From the NCBI GenBank assembly GCA_933228675.1, contig OW121742.1, positions 33,770,718 to 33,834,717 on the forward strand: a stretch of DNA of 64,000 nt, given 5' to 3'. Both the position numbers and the translations under genes were made by a program. This DNA is from Stomorhina lunata (Eukaryota > Arthropoda > Insecta > Diptera > Rhiniidae). A model generated the notes under the pieces. That model made no database searches, was not told the DNA's origin, and was given only the letters and a program-made list of their open reading frames with translations. This document shows positions 12,885 through 22,894 of this stretch, piece after piece. Numbering within the stretch: the first letter of the stretch is position 1; each line of letters opens with the position of its first letter.

Positions 12885-13012
12885 ATCTCCATTAGTTGTT
12901 TCCAGTTTAGAGTATATTCTTATTTTTATGGGAGTTTTCAAAACAACCATACGACAAATCAATGTATGGAAGTGCAACATTTTTATATTAAAGAGTCTTT
13001 GGTATGACTAAA
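12885..13012. repeat. Dispersed 130-bp repeat, copy 1
   Basis: The block from ATCTCCATTAGTTGTTTCC through TTTATGGGAGTTTTC to AGTCTTTGGTATGAC is matched in diverged form at 24,408-24,535. The match starts slightly earlier, at a shared CACGTGTGTGTAC-like phrase. There is no coding capacity, and it is not assigned to a known family. Confidence 0.55.
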
Positions 13013-13014
13013 CG

Positions 13015-13164
13015 ATGATTAAATTATGATTGCACTTTAACTAAACTTTGACTAAATCATGGCTAATAAACTATTACAAACCATAACGAAACTATGATTG
13101 AACTATGAAGAAACAATACGTAACCATGACTGAACTCTGACACAACCATGACGAAACAATGACT
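13015..13164. repeat. Degenerate CATGACTAAA minisatellite
   Basis: Diverged copies of a roughly 10-15-bp phrase (ATGACTAAAC, ATGATTAAAT, ATGGCTAATAAAC and similar). The same phrase resumes at 15,430-15,450 (TGACTAAACCATGACTGAAA), so the 2.27 kb between appears to have been inserted into this tract. Confidence 0.6.
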
Positions 13165-13579
13165 AAACCCACCGTTACCGCTATGCGACTAAAATCGCAA
13201 TTTGCGACTTTTTTATGTGGCCTGCGACGCAACCTGCGACTTTACTTACATGACCCTTTTTTACGACTTTTTCGAATATTGTGGAACTTTTGACAACTTT
13301 TTTCAAAATTATTTAAAATTTTTATTTTAAGCCCTTAATTATATATCTCTACTAAAACTCCTTGTACGGTAACTATTGGGTAAAGTCACAATTTTTCCAA
13401 CGAAAAATACAATTTTTTAGCCTTACCTTCTCCGATTTTGATGAGATTTTTTAGAGTTCTTTAAAATTAATTGAAAAATTAGGATTAATCAGGCTTGAGT
13501 TCATTTTTAATTTTCAAATTATTAATTTTGAAAATTTGAAAGTAATAATGTGGAGAAAAACTGAAAAAATTATTTTGAA

Positions 13580-13638
13580 CGCGGCTAGTGGATTGCAATT
13601 TCTGTCCCGCCACAGGACGTCATCAGCACTTAGCGCCC
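13580..13638 (-). ncRNA. Hammerhead ribozyme core, inverted copy A
   Basis: Reverse complement of the copy B motif: CTGATGA at 13,626-13,620, then the GTCC..GGAC stem II, GAAA, and the CACTAG partner strand of stem I. The core bases are intact. It differs from copy B only in flanking sequence. See copy B for the fold. Confidence 0.6.
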
Positions 13639-13921
13639 TCGACCACAGTCGAGTTATCAAATTGCAGAGATAATCATCAATTTAACTCATTGAGTTTGAT
13701 CGAACATCACTACGTTTAATTGATTGTGTATTCTCCTATTACTTGTTTTGCTCGATCTTTTCACTTGCCGTTGGCATGTAGAGAAGAACAAGACTTTTTG
13801 GTTTGATGCTATTTTATAGTAATAGGAGAATACACAATCAATTAAACGTAGTGATGTTCGATCAAACTCAATGAGTTAAATTGATGATTATCTCTGCAAT
13901 TTGATAACTCGACTGTGGTCG

Positions 13922-13980
13922 AGGGCGCTAAGTGCTGATGACGTCCTGTGGCGGGACAGAAATTGCAATCCACTAGCCGC
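13922..13980 (+). ncRNA. Type I hammerhead ribozyme candidate, copy B
   Basis: Read in type I order. Stem I 5' strand GCGCTAAGTG ends at 13,934. The core CTGATGA is at 13,935-13,941. Stem II GTCC/GGAC (13,943-13,946 with 13,954-13,957) closes a loop. GAAA is at 13,959-13,962. A minimal two-base-pair stem III surrounds TGCA. Then ATC gives the cleavage triplet, with predicted cleavage after C13,970. The following strand CACTAGCCGC pairs with the stem I 5' strand through about nine base pairs with two single-base bulges. One weak point is a C-A pair at the 10.1/11.1 position, where G-C is usual. Very short stem III is typical of type I hammerheads in animal retroelements. Confidence 0.65.
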
Positions 13981-14378
13981 GTTCAAAATAATTTTTTCAG
14001 TTTTTCTCCACATTATTACTTTCAAATTTTCAAAATTAATAATTTGAAAATTAAAAATGAACTCAAGCCTGATTAATCCTAATTTTTCAATTAATTCAAT
14101 TTAAAGTTCGAATAATTAATTCCAAATAATTAAAAAGCAAAGGGCACGTTGCATTTACTTACACATACATTCATTACATATGTGAACACTGTTACTATTC
14201 TATAAAAAGCATCAAACCAAAAAGTCTTGTTCTTCTCTACATGCCAACGGCAAGTGAAAAGATCGAGCAAAACAAGTAATAGGAGAATACACAATCAATT
14301 AAACGTAGTGATGTTCGATCAAACTCGATGAGTTAAATTGATGATTATCTCTGCAATTTGATAACTCGACTGTGGTCC

Positions 14379-14437
14379 AGGGCGCTAAGTGCTTATGACG
14401 TCCTGTGGCGGGACAGAAATTGCAATCCACTAGCCGC
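14379..14437 (+). ncRNA. Hammerhead ribozyme core, copy C, mutated
   Basis: Same motif exactly 457 bp downstream of copy B, but the core reads CTTATGA (14,392-14,398) instead of CTGATGA. This replaces the invariant G5, so the copy should be inactive. The predicted cleavage point corresponding to copy B would be after 14,427, which would define a 457-nt monomer. Confidence 0.6.
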
Positions 14438-14595
14438 GTTCAAAATAATTTTTTCAGTTTTTCTCCACATTATTACATTCAAATTTTCAAAATTAATAAT
14501 TTGAAAATTAAAAATGAACCCAAGCCTGATTAATCCTAATTTTTCAATTAATTCAATTTAAAGTTCGAATAATTAATTCCAAAAAAAAAAAAAAG

Positions 14596-15213
14596 TTCTT
14601 TAAAATTTTTAATTTTGGTTAAGATTTTTGGCGGTCCAAAGCTACTTTTTTGAAGATTTGTTTTTAAATATACCCATTTTATATGAATATAACTCTTTAA
14701 ACGGTTAACGGATTTTGTTAATCTAGGCTCATACTTTAATCTATGTCCTCTATTCCTTTAATTAAAAACTTGTTCATGTATTCATAAACAAGGGAGATCA
14801 ATTATGTTTTTGACTCAAGAATATCTCAAAAAACGTACCTTCTGTTTTCTGTATCCTTCTCTTAAATGTGGATTATAGTGTTGATAAAAAAATATAAAAA
14901 CCATAAAGTGGGGCCATTGGGGAGATCGAGGAAAAGTATACTTTTTATAAAAGAACTCATATTATTTCAGTACAAATTTTGAAATTTGAAAATTTTTTCA
15001 TGAATCGTTGGAAATTTTTTAAATTTTTTTGCTTTAAAATTTAAAACGATTCATGAAAAAAAAATAATAAATTCAACAATTTTAACCCCCCGTGGACCCA
15101 CTCATAAAATTGGTATGAATAAAATTGGTATAAAAAAATTGGTATGAAAAAAATCTTGAAAAAAATTAACTTGGACCGCCATAAAATCTTAACCAAAGCA
15201 AAATTCAAAATTT
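14596..15213. repeat. Nested inverted repeat of about 620 bp
   Basis: The outer arms are 14,596-14,641 (from GTTCTTTAAAA to GGCGGTCCAAAG) and 15,170-15,213 in inverted orientation. Near the centre is a perfect 17-bp inverted pair with arms at 14,993-15,009 and 15,045-15,061 (CATGAATCGTT and its complement). The unit looks like a MITE or the palindromic core of the composite element around it. No reading frame. Confidence 0.6.
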
Positions 15214-15584
15214 TGAAGAACTCTTAAAATTATATGAGCTACGAGAATGTATCTATACTAAATTTCATCGAAATCGGAGATGGTGTGGTTCATAACGTGT
15301 TCGAAAATTTTTGAAAATAATTTTTTAAGTCTTTTAGTATGAACTGTTATTTTTACTTTTTGTGCATTGTGCGACTTTTTTTAAAAAAGCGACTTTTTTG
15401 CGACTTTTTCAAATTTGCCAGTGGTAACGCTGACTAAACCATGACTGAAAATTAACGTGTTTCATGAGGATTTTATAAGTTATCAAAATCCCTAATGTAA
15501 CTAAACTTTAGTGTCAAAAATTTTTATAAAATATCATATCGTTTATGTGTTTATGAGGCAAGTGAATAGAATTTAATCGAATAC

Positions 15585-15712
15585 CGCCCGCCACTCCTAA
15601 AACTGTCAAAAAGGTAGCCTAAACAACAAAAAGCAACAATCCAATATTTAAGCAGGTTAAAGCTATAAAGAATTGAATGCAAAAATTCTATAAAAATTTA
15701 GTTTTCATATAA
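15585..15712. repeat. Second copy of the mariner 5' flank
   Basis: Near-identical direct repeat of 12,578-12,705, containing GTCAAAAAGGTAGCCT and AAGCAGGTTAAAGCTATAAA. The rest of the transposase is absent here, so this is a solo terminal segment or part of a larger duplication bracketing 12.7-15.6 kb. Confidence 0.75.
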
Positions 15713-17540
15713 AATATTATTATTAAAGTGTTGGTGGGTGCTAAGCGCGATGAAAAATAGTTTTCAGGAAATGTAAAAACAAAAACGAGGTAAGTCTTAA
15801 AAGGGCTTTAAGGCGAGGTTTTACAGCACTGGGAGTTTTTATTTTTCTTCTAAAACTTTGTTATACTTGTAAGTATCTTTGATTATTTTTGTAGTTTTAA
15901 AGGAATTTTTAGTTAATCCTCATTATATCCATTAACCGCACATTTATGCAAAATAGTCACAGACACGTAAATAATAAACTATTTAGACTAACTAATACAC
16001 TCAACGAAACGGTTAAGCACAATGAATGTTGGCAAATGTATGTGTTTAGTGTGTGACTTTGAGTGTGTGGACATTGTTTTTATTTTCATTTTTCCTATAT
16101 TCTAGTTTTTTTTTTTCACAAACAACAACCAGTTGTTAGTCACAATTTTCTACAATTTAGTCGAACGGCGGAGGTCAAACGGTATGGAAAATTGAAAGTA
16201 CGAAAAAAAGGCAGATTAAGGCGCCTTTTATAACGAAATAAAAATGAAAAAAGTGAAATAAATTTTGAAGAAAAAAGAAAATTTTTAAAATAAATAAAAA
16301 ATTAAAAAAAAGAAGAAATATCTAAAAATTCCTTAAAAATAAATGAAAATTTAAAAATAAATTGTTGAAAATATAATAAAATGTCCATAAAAATTTAATT
16401 AATTTTAATTTATGTTCTAGTGAAAAATATAAAAAAAAATTCGAAAAACATGAAAATATTTCAACAAATTCGGATTGCAAGTCATATTAAAAGTGTTTTA
16501 TATATGAGTCAGCCCAACAGTGTTTCGAGTTCATCATAAATTCATGTAAATACATCTGCAGTGGGACAAACATGTGTTCGTCAATTTAAATTAAATTTAA
16601 TGACCTAAATATTTAGATTTGAAAATATAATCTAATAAAAAAATAAATGTTTGTTTGCTTGTTTGTATTTATTTAACAAAAAAAATTATTTAAGACAATC
16701 ATAAAAGCAAATTGTACTGCTGGAGAATTAAATATTTACGTGTTTTTGTTCGTGTAATAATAACAATTAAATGCGAGGGTGGTGCTTTAGAGTTAAGGTA
16801 TTTTAAAATAAATTAACGTAGGAAACCAAAAGCTTGTTAACACCTGAAAAACATAAGATTTTTTTAATTTTTGCTTAAATTGACTACTTCACTGTCCCTA
16901 AGTAAACAGCTGTGGAGACAATTGTAAGAGATGTTTTAAACTAAATTAATTTAGGAAACCAAAAGTTTGTGAACACCTGAAAAACATAAGAATTATTTAT
17001 TGATTCTTTTAATTTTTACTTATATTGACTACTTCACTGTCCCCAAGTAAACTATTTGGGAGTCAATTTTGAATCAACTTTGAATCATCAAACATTGATT
17101 TATAAAAATAGATACAAAGTATTCATTTATAACTATTTACTTATCGATTTTTCCTGTTTTCATTAATTAAATCATATTTTTCCTGCTTTAACCAACCGAC
17201 AACCTTCAAAACAAAATTAACATTTTCATTTGCGTGTTTTAAACGCACCAAAAACACAAACAAGAACTTTTTGAGTTTTAATAAAAAAATAACATCATAC
17301 ACCCTTCGACTGCTTTTAATAGTTCAAGGATATTTTTGTTATAAATATTTCACTTAGAAAATTTACTTGCAAGGAGGTCAATTAACATGAGAGTGCAGTT
17401 AAAAAAAGGAAACGAGCGCAAGTTGAAAGAAGAAAACTAAAATGCATGAAAAAGATATTAAATTTTATTGCCGGTAAATTGTCGAAGAAAAGCAGGAACT
17501 TAAACCTACAACTAAAAAGTAGTCGCTCACTTATTATGTG
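15713..17540. other. Gene-free region with a tandem duplication
   Basis: No coding exon can be supported. A diverged tandem duplication of about 130 bp occupies roughly 16,797-17,055, sharing AGGAAACCAAAAG, ACACCTGAAAAACATAAGA and GACTACTTCACTGTCCC. An AG-GTAAGT donor-like site at 15,788 could end an untranslated exon, but nothing else supports one. Confidence 0.5.
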
Positions 17541-18890
17541 CCTAAGTCTATGTCTTAGTCTATGTCTTAGTCTATGTCTTAGTCTATGTCTTAGTCTATG
17601 TCTTAGTCTATGTCTTAGTCTATGTCTTAGTCTATGTCTTAGTCTATGTCTTAGTCTATGTCTTAGTCTATGTCTTAGTCTATGTCTTAGTCTATGTCTT
17701 AGTCTATGTCTTAGTCTATGTCTTAGTCTATGTCTTAGTCTATGTCTTAGTCTATGTCTTAGTCTATGTCTTAGTCTATGTCTTAGTCTATGTCTTAGTC
17801 TATGTCTTAGTCTATGTCTTAGTCTATGTCTTAGTCTATGTCTTAGTCTATGTCTTAGTCTATGTCTTAGTCTATGTCTTAGTCTATGTCTTAGTCTATG
17901 TCTTAGTCTATGTCTTAGTCTATGTCTTAGTCTATGTCTTAGTCTATGTCTTAGTCTATGTCTTAGTCTATGTCTTAGTCTATGTCTTAGTCTATGTCTT
18001 AGTCTATGTCTTAGTCTATGTCTTAGTCTATGTCTTAGTCTATGTCTTAGTCTATGTCTTAGTCTATGTCTTAGTCTATGTCTTAGTCTATGTCTTAGTC
18101 TATGTCTTAGTCTATGTCTTAGTCTATGTCTTAGTCTATGTCTTAGTCTATGTCTTAGTCTATGTCTTAGTCTATGTCTTAGTCTATGTCTTAGTCTATG
18201 TCTTAGTCTATGTCTTAGTCTATGTCTTAGTCTATGTCTTAGTCTATGTCTTAGTCTATGTCTTAGTCTATGTCTTAGTCTATGTCTTAGTCTATGTCTT
18301 AGTCTATGTCTTAGTCTATGTCTTAGTCTACGTCTTAGTCTACGTCTTAGTCTATGTCTTAGTCTATGTCTTAGTCTATGTCTTAGTCTATGTCTTAGTC
18401 TATGTCTTAGTCTATGTCTTAGTCTATGTCTTAGTCTATGTCTTAGTCTATGTCTTAGTCTATGTCTTAGTCTATGTCTTAGTCTATGTCTTAGTCTATG
18501 TCTTAGTCTATGTCTTAGTCTATGTCTTAGTCTATGTCTTAGTCTATGTCTTAGTCTATGTCTTAGTCTACGTCTTAGTCTACGTCTTAGTCTATGTCTT
18601 AGTCTATGTCTTAGTCTATGTCTTAGTCTATGTCTCAGTCTATGTCTTAGTCTATGTCTTAGTCTATGTCTTAGTCTATGTCTTAGTCTATCTCTTAGTC
18701 TATGTCTTAGTCTATGTCTTAGTCTATGTCTTAGTCTATGTCTTAGTCTATGTCTTAGTCTATGTCTTAGTCTATGTCTTAGTCAATGTCTTAGTATATA
18801 TCTGAGTCTATGTCTTAGTCTATGTCTTAGTCTATGTCTTAGTCTATGTCTTAGTCTATGTCTTAGTCTATGTCTTAGTCTATATCTAAG
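17541..18890. repeat. Homogeneous 12-bp tandem array
   Basis: About 112 copies of TATGTCTTAGTC, nearly perfect over 1.35 kb. Because the period is a multiple of three, all frames stay open over long distances and one translates as repeated Leu-Cys-Leu-Ser. The variant TACGTC occurs as a doublet at 18,331 and again at 18,571, exactly 240 bp (20 units) apart. The last 10 units are degenerate. Confidence 0.98.
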
Positions 18891-19779
18891 ACTGTGTTTA
18901 TTAAATTGACAATTAACTAGCTCTTTATTGATTTTATTATCTCTCAAATCCTCTGTTAATCAAAAAACTGCGTTTACAAATTACCCATGAAAAATATTAA
19001 TCATTAAATAATAACAATAAAATGGCAAATTAAATTATACTTAATTTAATGGAAAATGATACAATTGAAATTAAAAAGAATCAAAAAAGTCTACAACAAT
19101 AAAACATCGAAACAGCAGAAATTTATTTACAATCAAAAGGCAAGTGCATAATAACGACGACTAAATAAATGACTGACTGACGATGATGATAATGGGTTGG
19201 AATTGTTGAAAAAAAAACTAAAAGAAACGCAGATACATTTACGCATTGCAATCTACACATTTACAAAAAATGAGACACAATTACAATAACGATTCAAGTT
19301 TACACGATTGTCACAAATTACAAAGGAAAAATATTCAGCAAAAAAGAAACAAAAGAGCAAAAAAGAAAATTGCGAAAACAAATTAAACAAATGTCACAGA
19401 CACCAATTTAACAATCAAACACTTTCAACTCATTTAATATAAATCTATGTAGAACAGATTCACGACGAGTTATATAATGATCTTGTATATTATATGCATA
19501 TAAGGTTTATTTATACTCATATTCCCTATACATTAAAGTAAATCATGTACTTGTGTAAATGCGAGTAAATACATGTATGTATATAAATACAAGCATACAT
19601 GCTTTTCGCCAGATATCTTGTAGTTGATGTGACCGACAAAAAACTAATACAAAAAAAATTTATGGACTATAATGTATATTAAGCCATAGACTAAGACATG
19701 TACTAAGGCATAGACTCAGACGTAGAATAAGATAATACTAAGACATATACCAAGACAAGACATACACTAAGAAATGACA
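18891..19779. other. A+T-rich spacer between two arrays
   Basis: No gene seen. The right end (19,680-19,775) holds degenerate TAGACTAAGACAT phrases, the reverse complement of the 12-bp array unit, directly before the 10-bp array. Confidence 0.6.
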
Positions 19780-20550
19780 TAGACAGACCTAGACAGACAA
19801 AGACAGACAAAGACAGACATAGACAGACATAGACAGACATAGACAGACATAGACAGACATAGACAGACATAGACAGACATAGACAGACATAGACAGACAT
19901 AGACAGACATAGACAGACATAGACAGACATAGACAGACATAGACAGACATAGACAGACATAGACAGACATAGACAGACATAGACAGACATAGACAGACAT
20001 AGACAGACATAGACAGACATAGACAGACATAGACAGACATAGACAGACATAGACAGACATAGACAGACATAGACAGACATAGACAGACATAGACAGACAT
20101 AGACAGACATAGACAGACATAGACAGACATAGACAGACATAGACAGACATAGACAGACATAGACAGACATAGACAGACATAGACAGACATAGACAGACAT
20201 AGACAGACATAGACAGACATAGACAGACATAGACAGACATAGACAGACATAGACAGACATAGACAGACATAGACAGACATAGACAGACATAGACAGACAT
20301 AGACAGACATAGACAGACATAGACAGACATAGACAAACATAGACAGACATAGACAGACATAGACAGACATAGACAGACATAGACAGACATAGACAGACAT
20401 AGACAGACATAGACAGACATAGACAGACATAGACAGACATAGACAGACATAGACAGACATAGACAGACATAGACAGACATAGACAGACATAGACAGACAT
20501 AGACAGACATAGACAGACATAGACAGACATAGACAGACATTGACAGACAT
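19780..20550. repeat. Homogeneous 10-bp tandem array
   Basis: About 77 copies of AGACAGACAT with almost no variation (one AGACAAACAT near 20,335). It is flanked on both sides by degenerate TAGACTAAGA phrases. The Met-Ser-Val-Tyr-Val-Cys frames on the minus strand are translations of the 10-bp unit (30 bp, ten residues) and not genes. Confidence 0.98.
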
Positions 20551-22894
20551 ATATAGATGGATAGACATACACAGACAAAGACAGATATAGACTAAGACTT
20601 TGAACAAGATATAGACTTAGTTTGTTTCCTCATTTAGTTGGTTCCCTTTGACACTTGAAGTTATAGACTTTATATTTCTGCATACAACATTTATTCTCAT
20701 GACGTTCGAAAAAAAAATGTTTTTTATGAACATCCAAGAACTTGGATTGCCACTACCAAGTGTAATGAATTGAAATGACTTGATTGCTTGAAATTGAATG
20801 CCATCAGCGCATATAAAGGCAACTTCAACTACACGATAATAAAAACAACAGCTAAAATTTAGCAGTAAGAGAGTACAAATGAATTGCTATATGAGTACCC
20901 AGTTGAACGAAAAAAATAAAATTGAGTTTTATATTGTTCAAAAATTTTGGATCTACTATTGTATATGTGTATGTATGAGCAGCAAAGCTACGAAAACGTT
21001 TTTGAGTGTAAGCGTGCCTAAGTAAATCGTATTTTCCAAGTTGTAAGAATGTATGAATAAATGTCTTGCATACAAACAGGCGCTTTCGTAAAAATACAAT
21101 TGTCGTGTGTGTGTATGAATGTGACTTTTCAACGTGCATTTTGCAAACAATTTATGCGTTGAAATTTTTCTTAAAATTTGTCTTTCTTGTTTCTGATAAA
21201 TAACATTGTTGACGGTAGAGTTTCTAGTATTAGTCAAGTTACAAACTCGACAACACACGCTCTGGTGTTCTTCAATGAAATCAGTCAGCAAAGTCAACTG
21301 GGATTGTAAGCGTGTTTATGTTTAAGTATTAGTGTATGTTTGTAAAGTGTAGCTAGAGCCCAGCATAATCTATTTAGCTTAACGAGAGTAGAGTTAAAAG
21401 TATATAAAATAAAACGTAGACTAGGAATACATAGAAAAGAAGTAGACCAAGACAATGAATTGGATCTAGATAATTTCTGAAATCGATTGTAAGGACCAGT
21501 AGTGAAAATAGTTGCTTCCTTTCAGAAAAGAATTCTTAGATTACCCTTGCACTTTTAGCAAGTAAGACATCTTAAGCTAAATTTTACTTTAGCTTGTCAA
21601 TGCGTCTGTGTATACCAACTATAAAATTATGAAGAAAAAAAGTTCCAAGTGTAAAAACAACACGTTGCAGTCTAATACATCAAAGTTAATTTAACAATAA
21701 ATTTAAAAAATACCTTATACTTTTCTTCTTACACTCACAAAAGCTAGAAAGCTTACAACTACTAAATCCAAAGGAAAATTACACAAGCACTCGCATATTT
21801 CGAGTAATATAGAAGTCCCAGTGCTTGAAGCTTTTGTCTCAAACATTATATGGGAAGAACTTTGTTCAACGTTGTTCATTCACCAAAAACGAAAAAGATT
21901 TGTGATGTGTAATTTAGCTCCAGAAAATATTAAATTATTTCCTTGACTCTTTTTTATTGCACTCAAACGTTGTCTTAGTATTTTTGATTGAATTGGTTGC
22001 TTTCAACAGGGGAATTTTTTTGTATATCCAATTTTTAATATTTAATCGGATTTAATAGGGTTTAGTATTTAATCTAAGGCGAACATTCGAGGATCATAGG
22101 GAGATGTTAAAGGAGTATTGTATTAGCATTTATTAACTAATAGAGATTTAAAAAAAAATACAAAAATAAAAAGAAAAATAAAAGTTATTTTTTACTTTTA
22201 TTTTTTAGAGTAGAAAAAATCTACAAAAACAATATAAGGTGACATGTTATTTTTGACTTTTATTTTTGTAGCCGAAATTAAAGTTATTTTTGATTTTTAT
22301 TTTTTCTAGCAAAACCAACAATTTATTTTGTCTTTATTTTTTCGAACAAAAATATTCTAACTAAATAAGAAAAGACGAATTGTTATGCATCAATGGAAGA
22401 GTCATTTTATAAACTTTTTAGTGAGGTTAAATATTTTGCATATTTTGGAAATTGATTAAAGAACTTTTGTCAAAAAAGAGCAAAAATAATGAATTTATAT
22501 AATTTTTTAACATTACTTTGTAATTCTTCGAAAAAATTTCGAAAACCACATAAGGTATTAGGACCATTTTTAGACATAGTATAGACCAATATGTAAGAAA
22601 CTCAGAAATATCAATTTCAAAACGAGTTTTGAAATCTTAATTAACATTTTTGAATACAGAAGAGTGTGCCTTTCGAAAATTAAAGTTATTTCTAGAAAAA
22701 GGTTCCGTGTGACCCAATTTATGGCCGGGTCCTATCAGATTTTATACAGACTTTAAGAATCTTATACTTAATACAATTTAATCAGGAAAGATTTTGAAAT
22801 CTATAATCAAATTTTTTTACAGACACAAAAAACTTAAATTTTGTTAAAAAATTTCTTATTTTCGACCACCGCTGGATGTAGGGTGCATATCCAA
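20551..22894. other. Gene-free A+T-rich sequence
   Basis: No supported exon, RNA gene or element. Short CA/GT-rich patches occur near 20,960 and 21,105, and there are T/A-rich tracts at 22,140-22,340. Minus-strand frames near 20,852-21,297 are His/Thr-rich translations of these patches with no recognisable domain. Confidence 0.5.

Larger units (their letters stand above)
13469..14593 (+). mobile_element. Hammerhead-bearing tandem retroelement (retrozyme- or Penelope-terminal-repeat-like)
   Basis: The insertion is flanked by a perfect 14-bp duplication, AGTTCTTTAAAATT, at 13,455-13,468 and 14,594-14,607, and it ends in a run of 14 A directly before the right copy, as expected of target-primed retroposition. 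It contains three copies of one unit: copy A inverted (about 13,469-13,809), copy B direct (from 13,818) and copy C direct (from 14,275). B and C are exactly 457 bp apart. Each unit has a TATAAAAAG-like box upstream and a hammerhead-type core. No protein is encoded. The inverted first copy fits twin priming, or the inverted partner copies known for Penelope-like elements. Structure is seen directly; the class assignment is inference. Confidence 0.75.
13166..15434. mobile_element. Composite insertion bounded by GACTAAACC, possibly hAT-like
   Basis: The phrase TGACTAAACC occurs at both edges and could be a target-site duplication, although the flank is itself repetitive. Inside each edge are similar inverted termini: ACCGTTACCGCTATGCGACT at the left, and at the right the reverse complement of AGCGTTACCACTGGC. 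GCGACTTTTTT phrases lie near both ends. No transposase is visible. A hAT-type non-autonomous element that later received the hammerhead-bearing insertion (13,469-14,593) would explain the layout. This is inference with low certainty. Confidence 0.4.

Noticed and set aside
13895..13980. Type III hammerhead fold using the CTCGAC/GTCGAG hairpin as stem I
   Set aside because: The bases next to the core do not pair in that arrangement. The type I arrangement pairs CACTAG with CTAAGTG directly at the core.
15780..15795. AG-GTAAGT donor as the end of an upstream untranslated axo exon
   Set aside because: A single donor match in 2 kb of sequence without start-site signals or conservation data is not enough to call an exon.
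17446..18909. 487-residue open frame with Leu-Cys-Leu-Ser repeats
   Set aside because: The frame is open only because the 12-bp unit is a multiple of three and lacks stops. There is no domain, no splice support, and the ATG lies just outside the array.
19703..20607. Three overlapping minus-strand frames of 257-291 residues (MSVYVCLCLS repeats)
   Set aside because: All three frames of the 10-bp array stay open and give the same peptide, which is the mark of a repeat translation and not of a gene.
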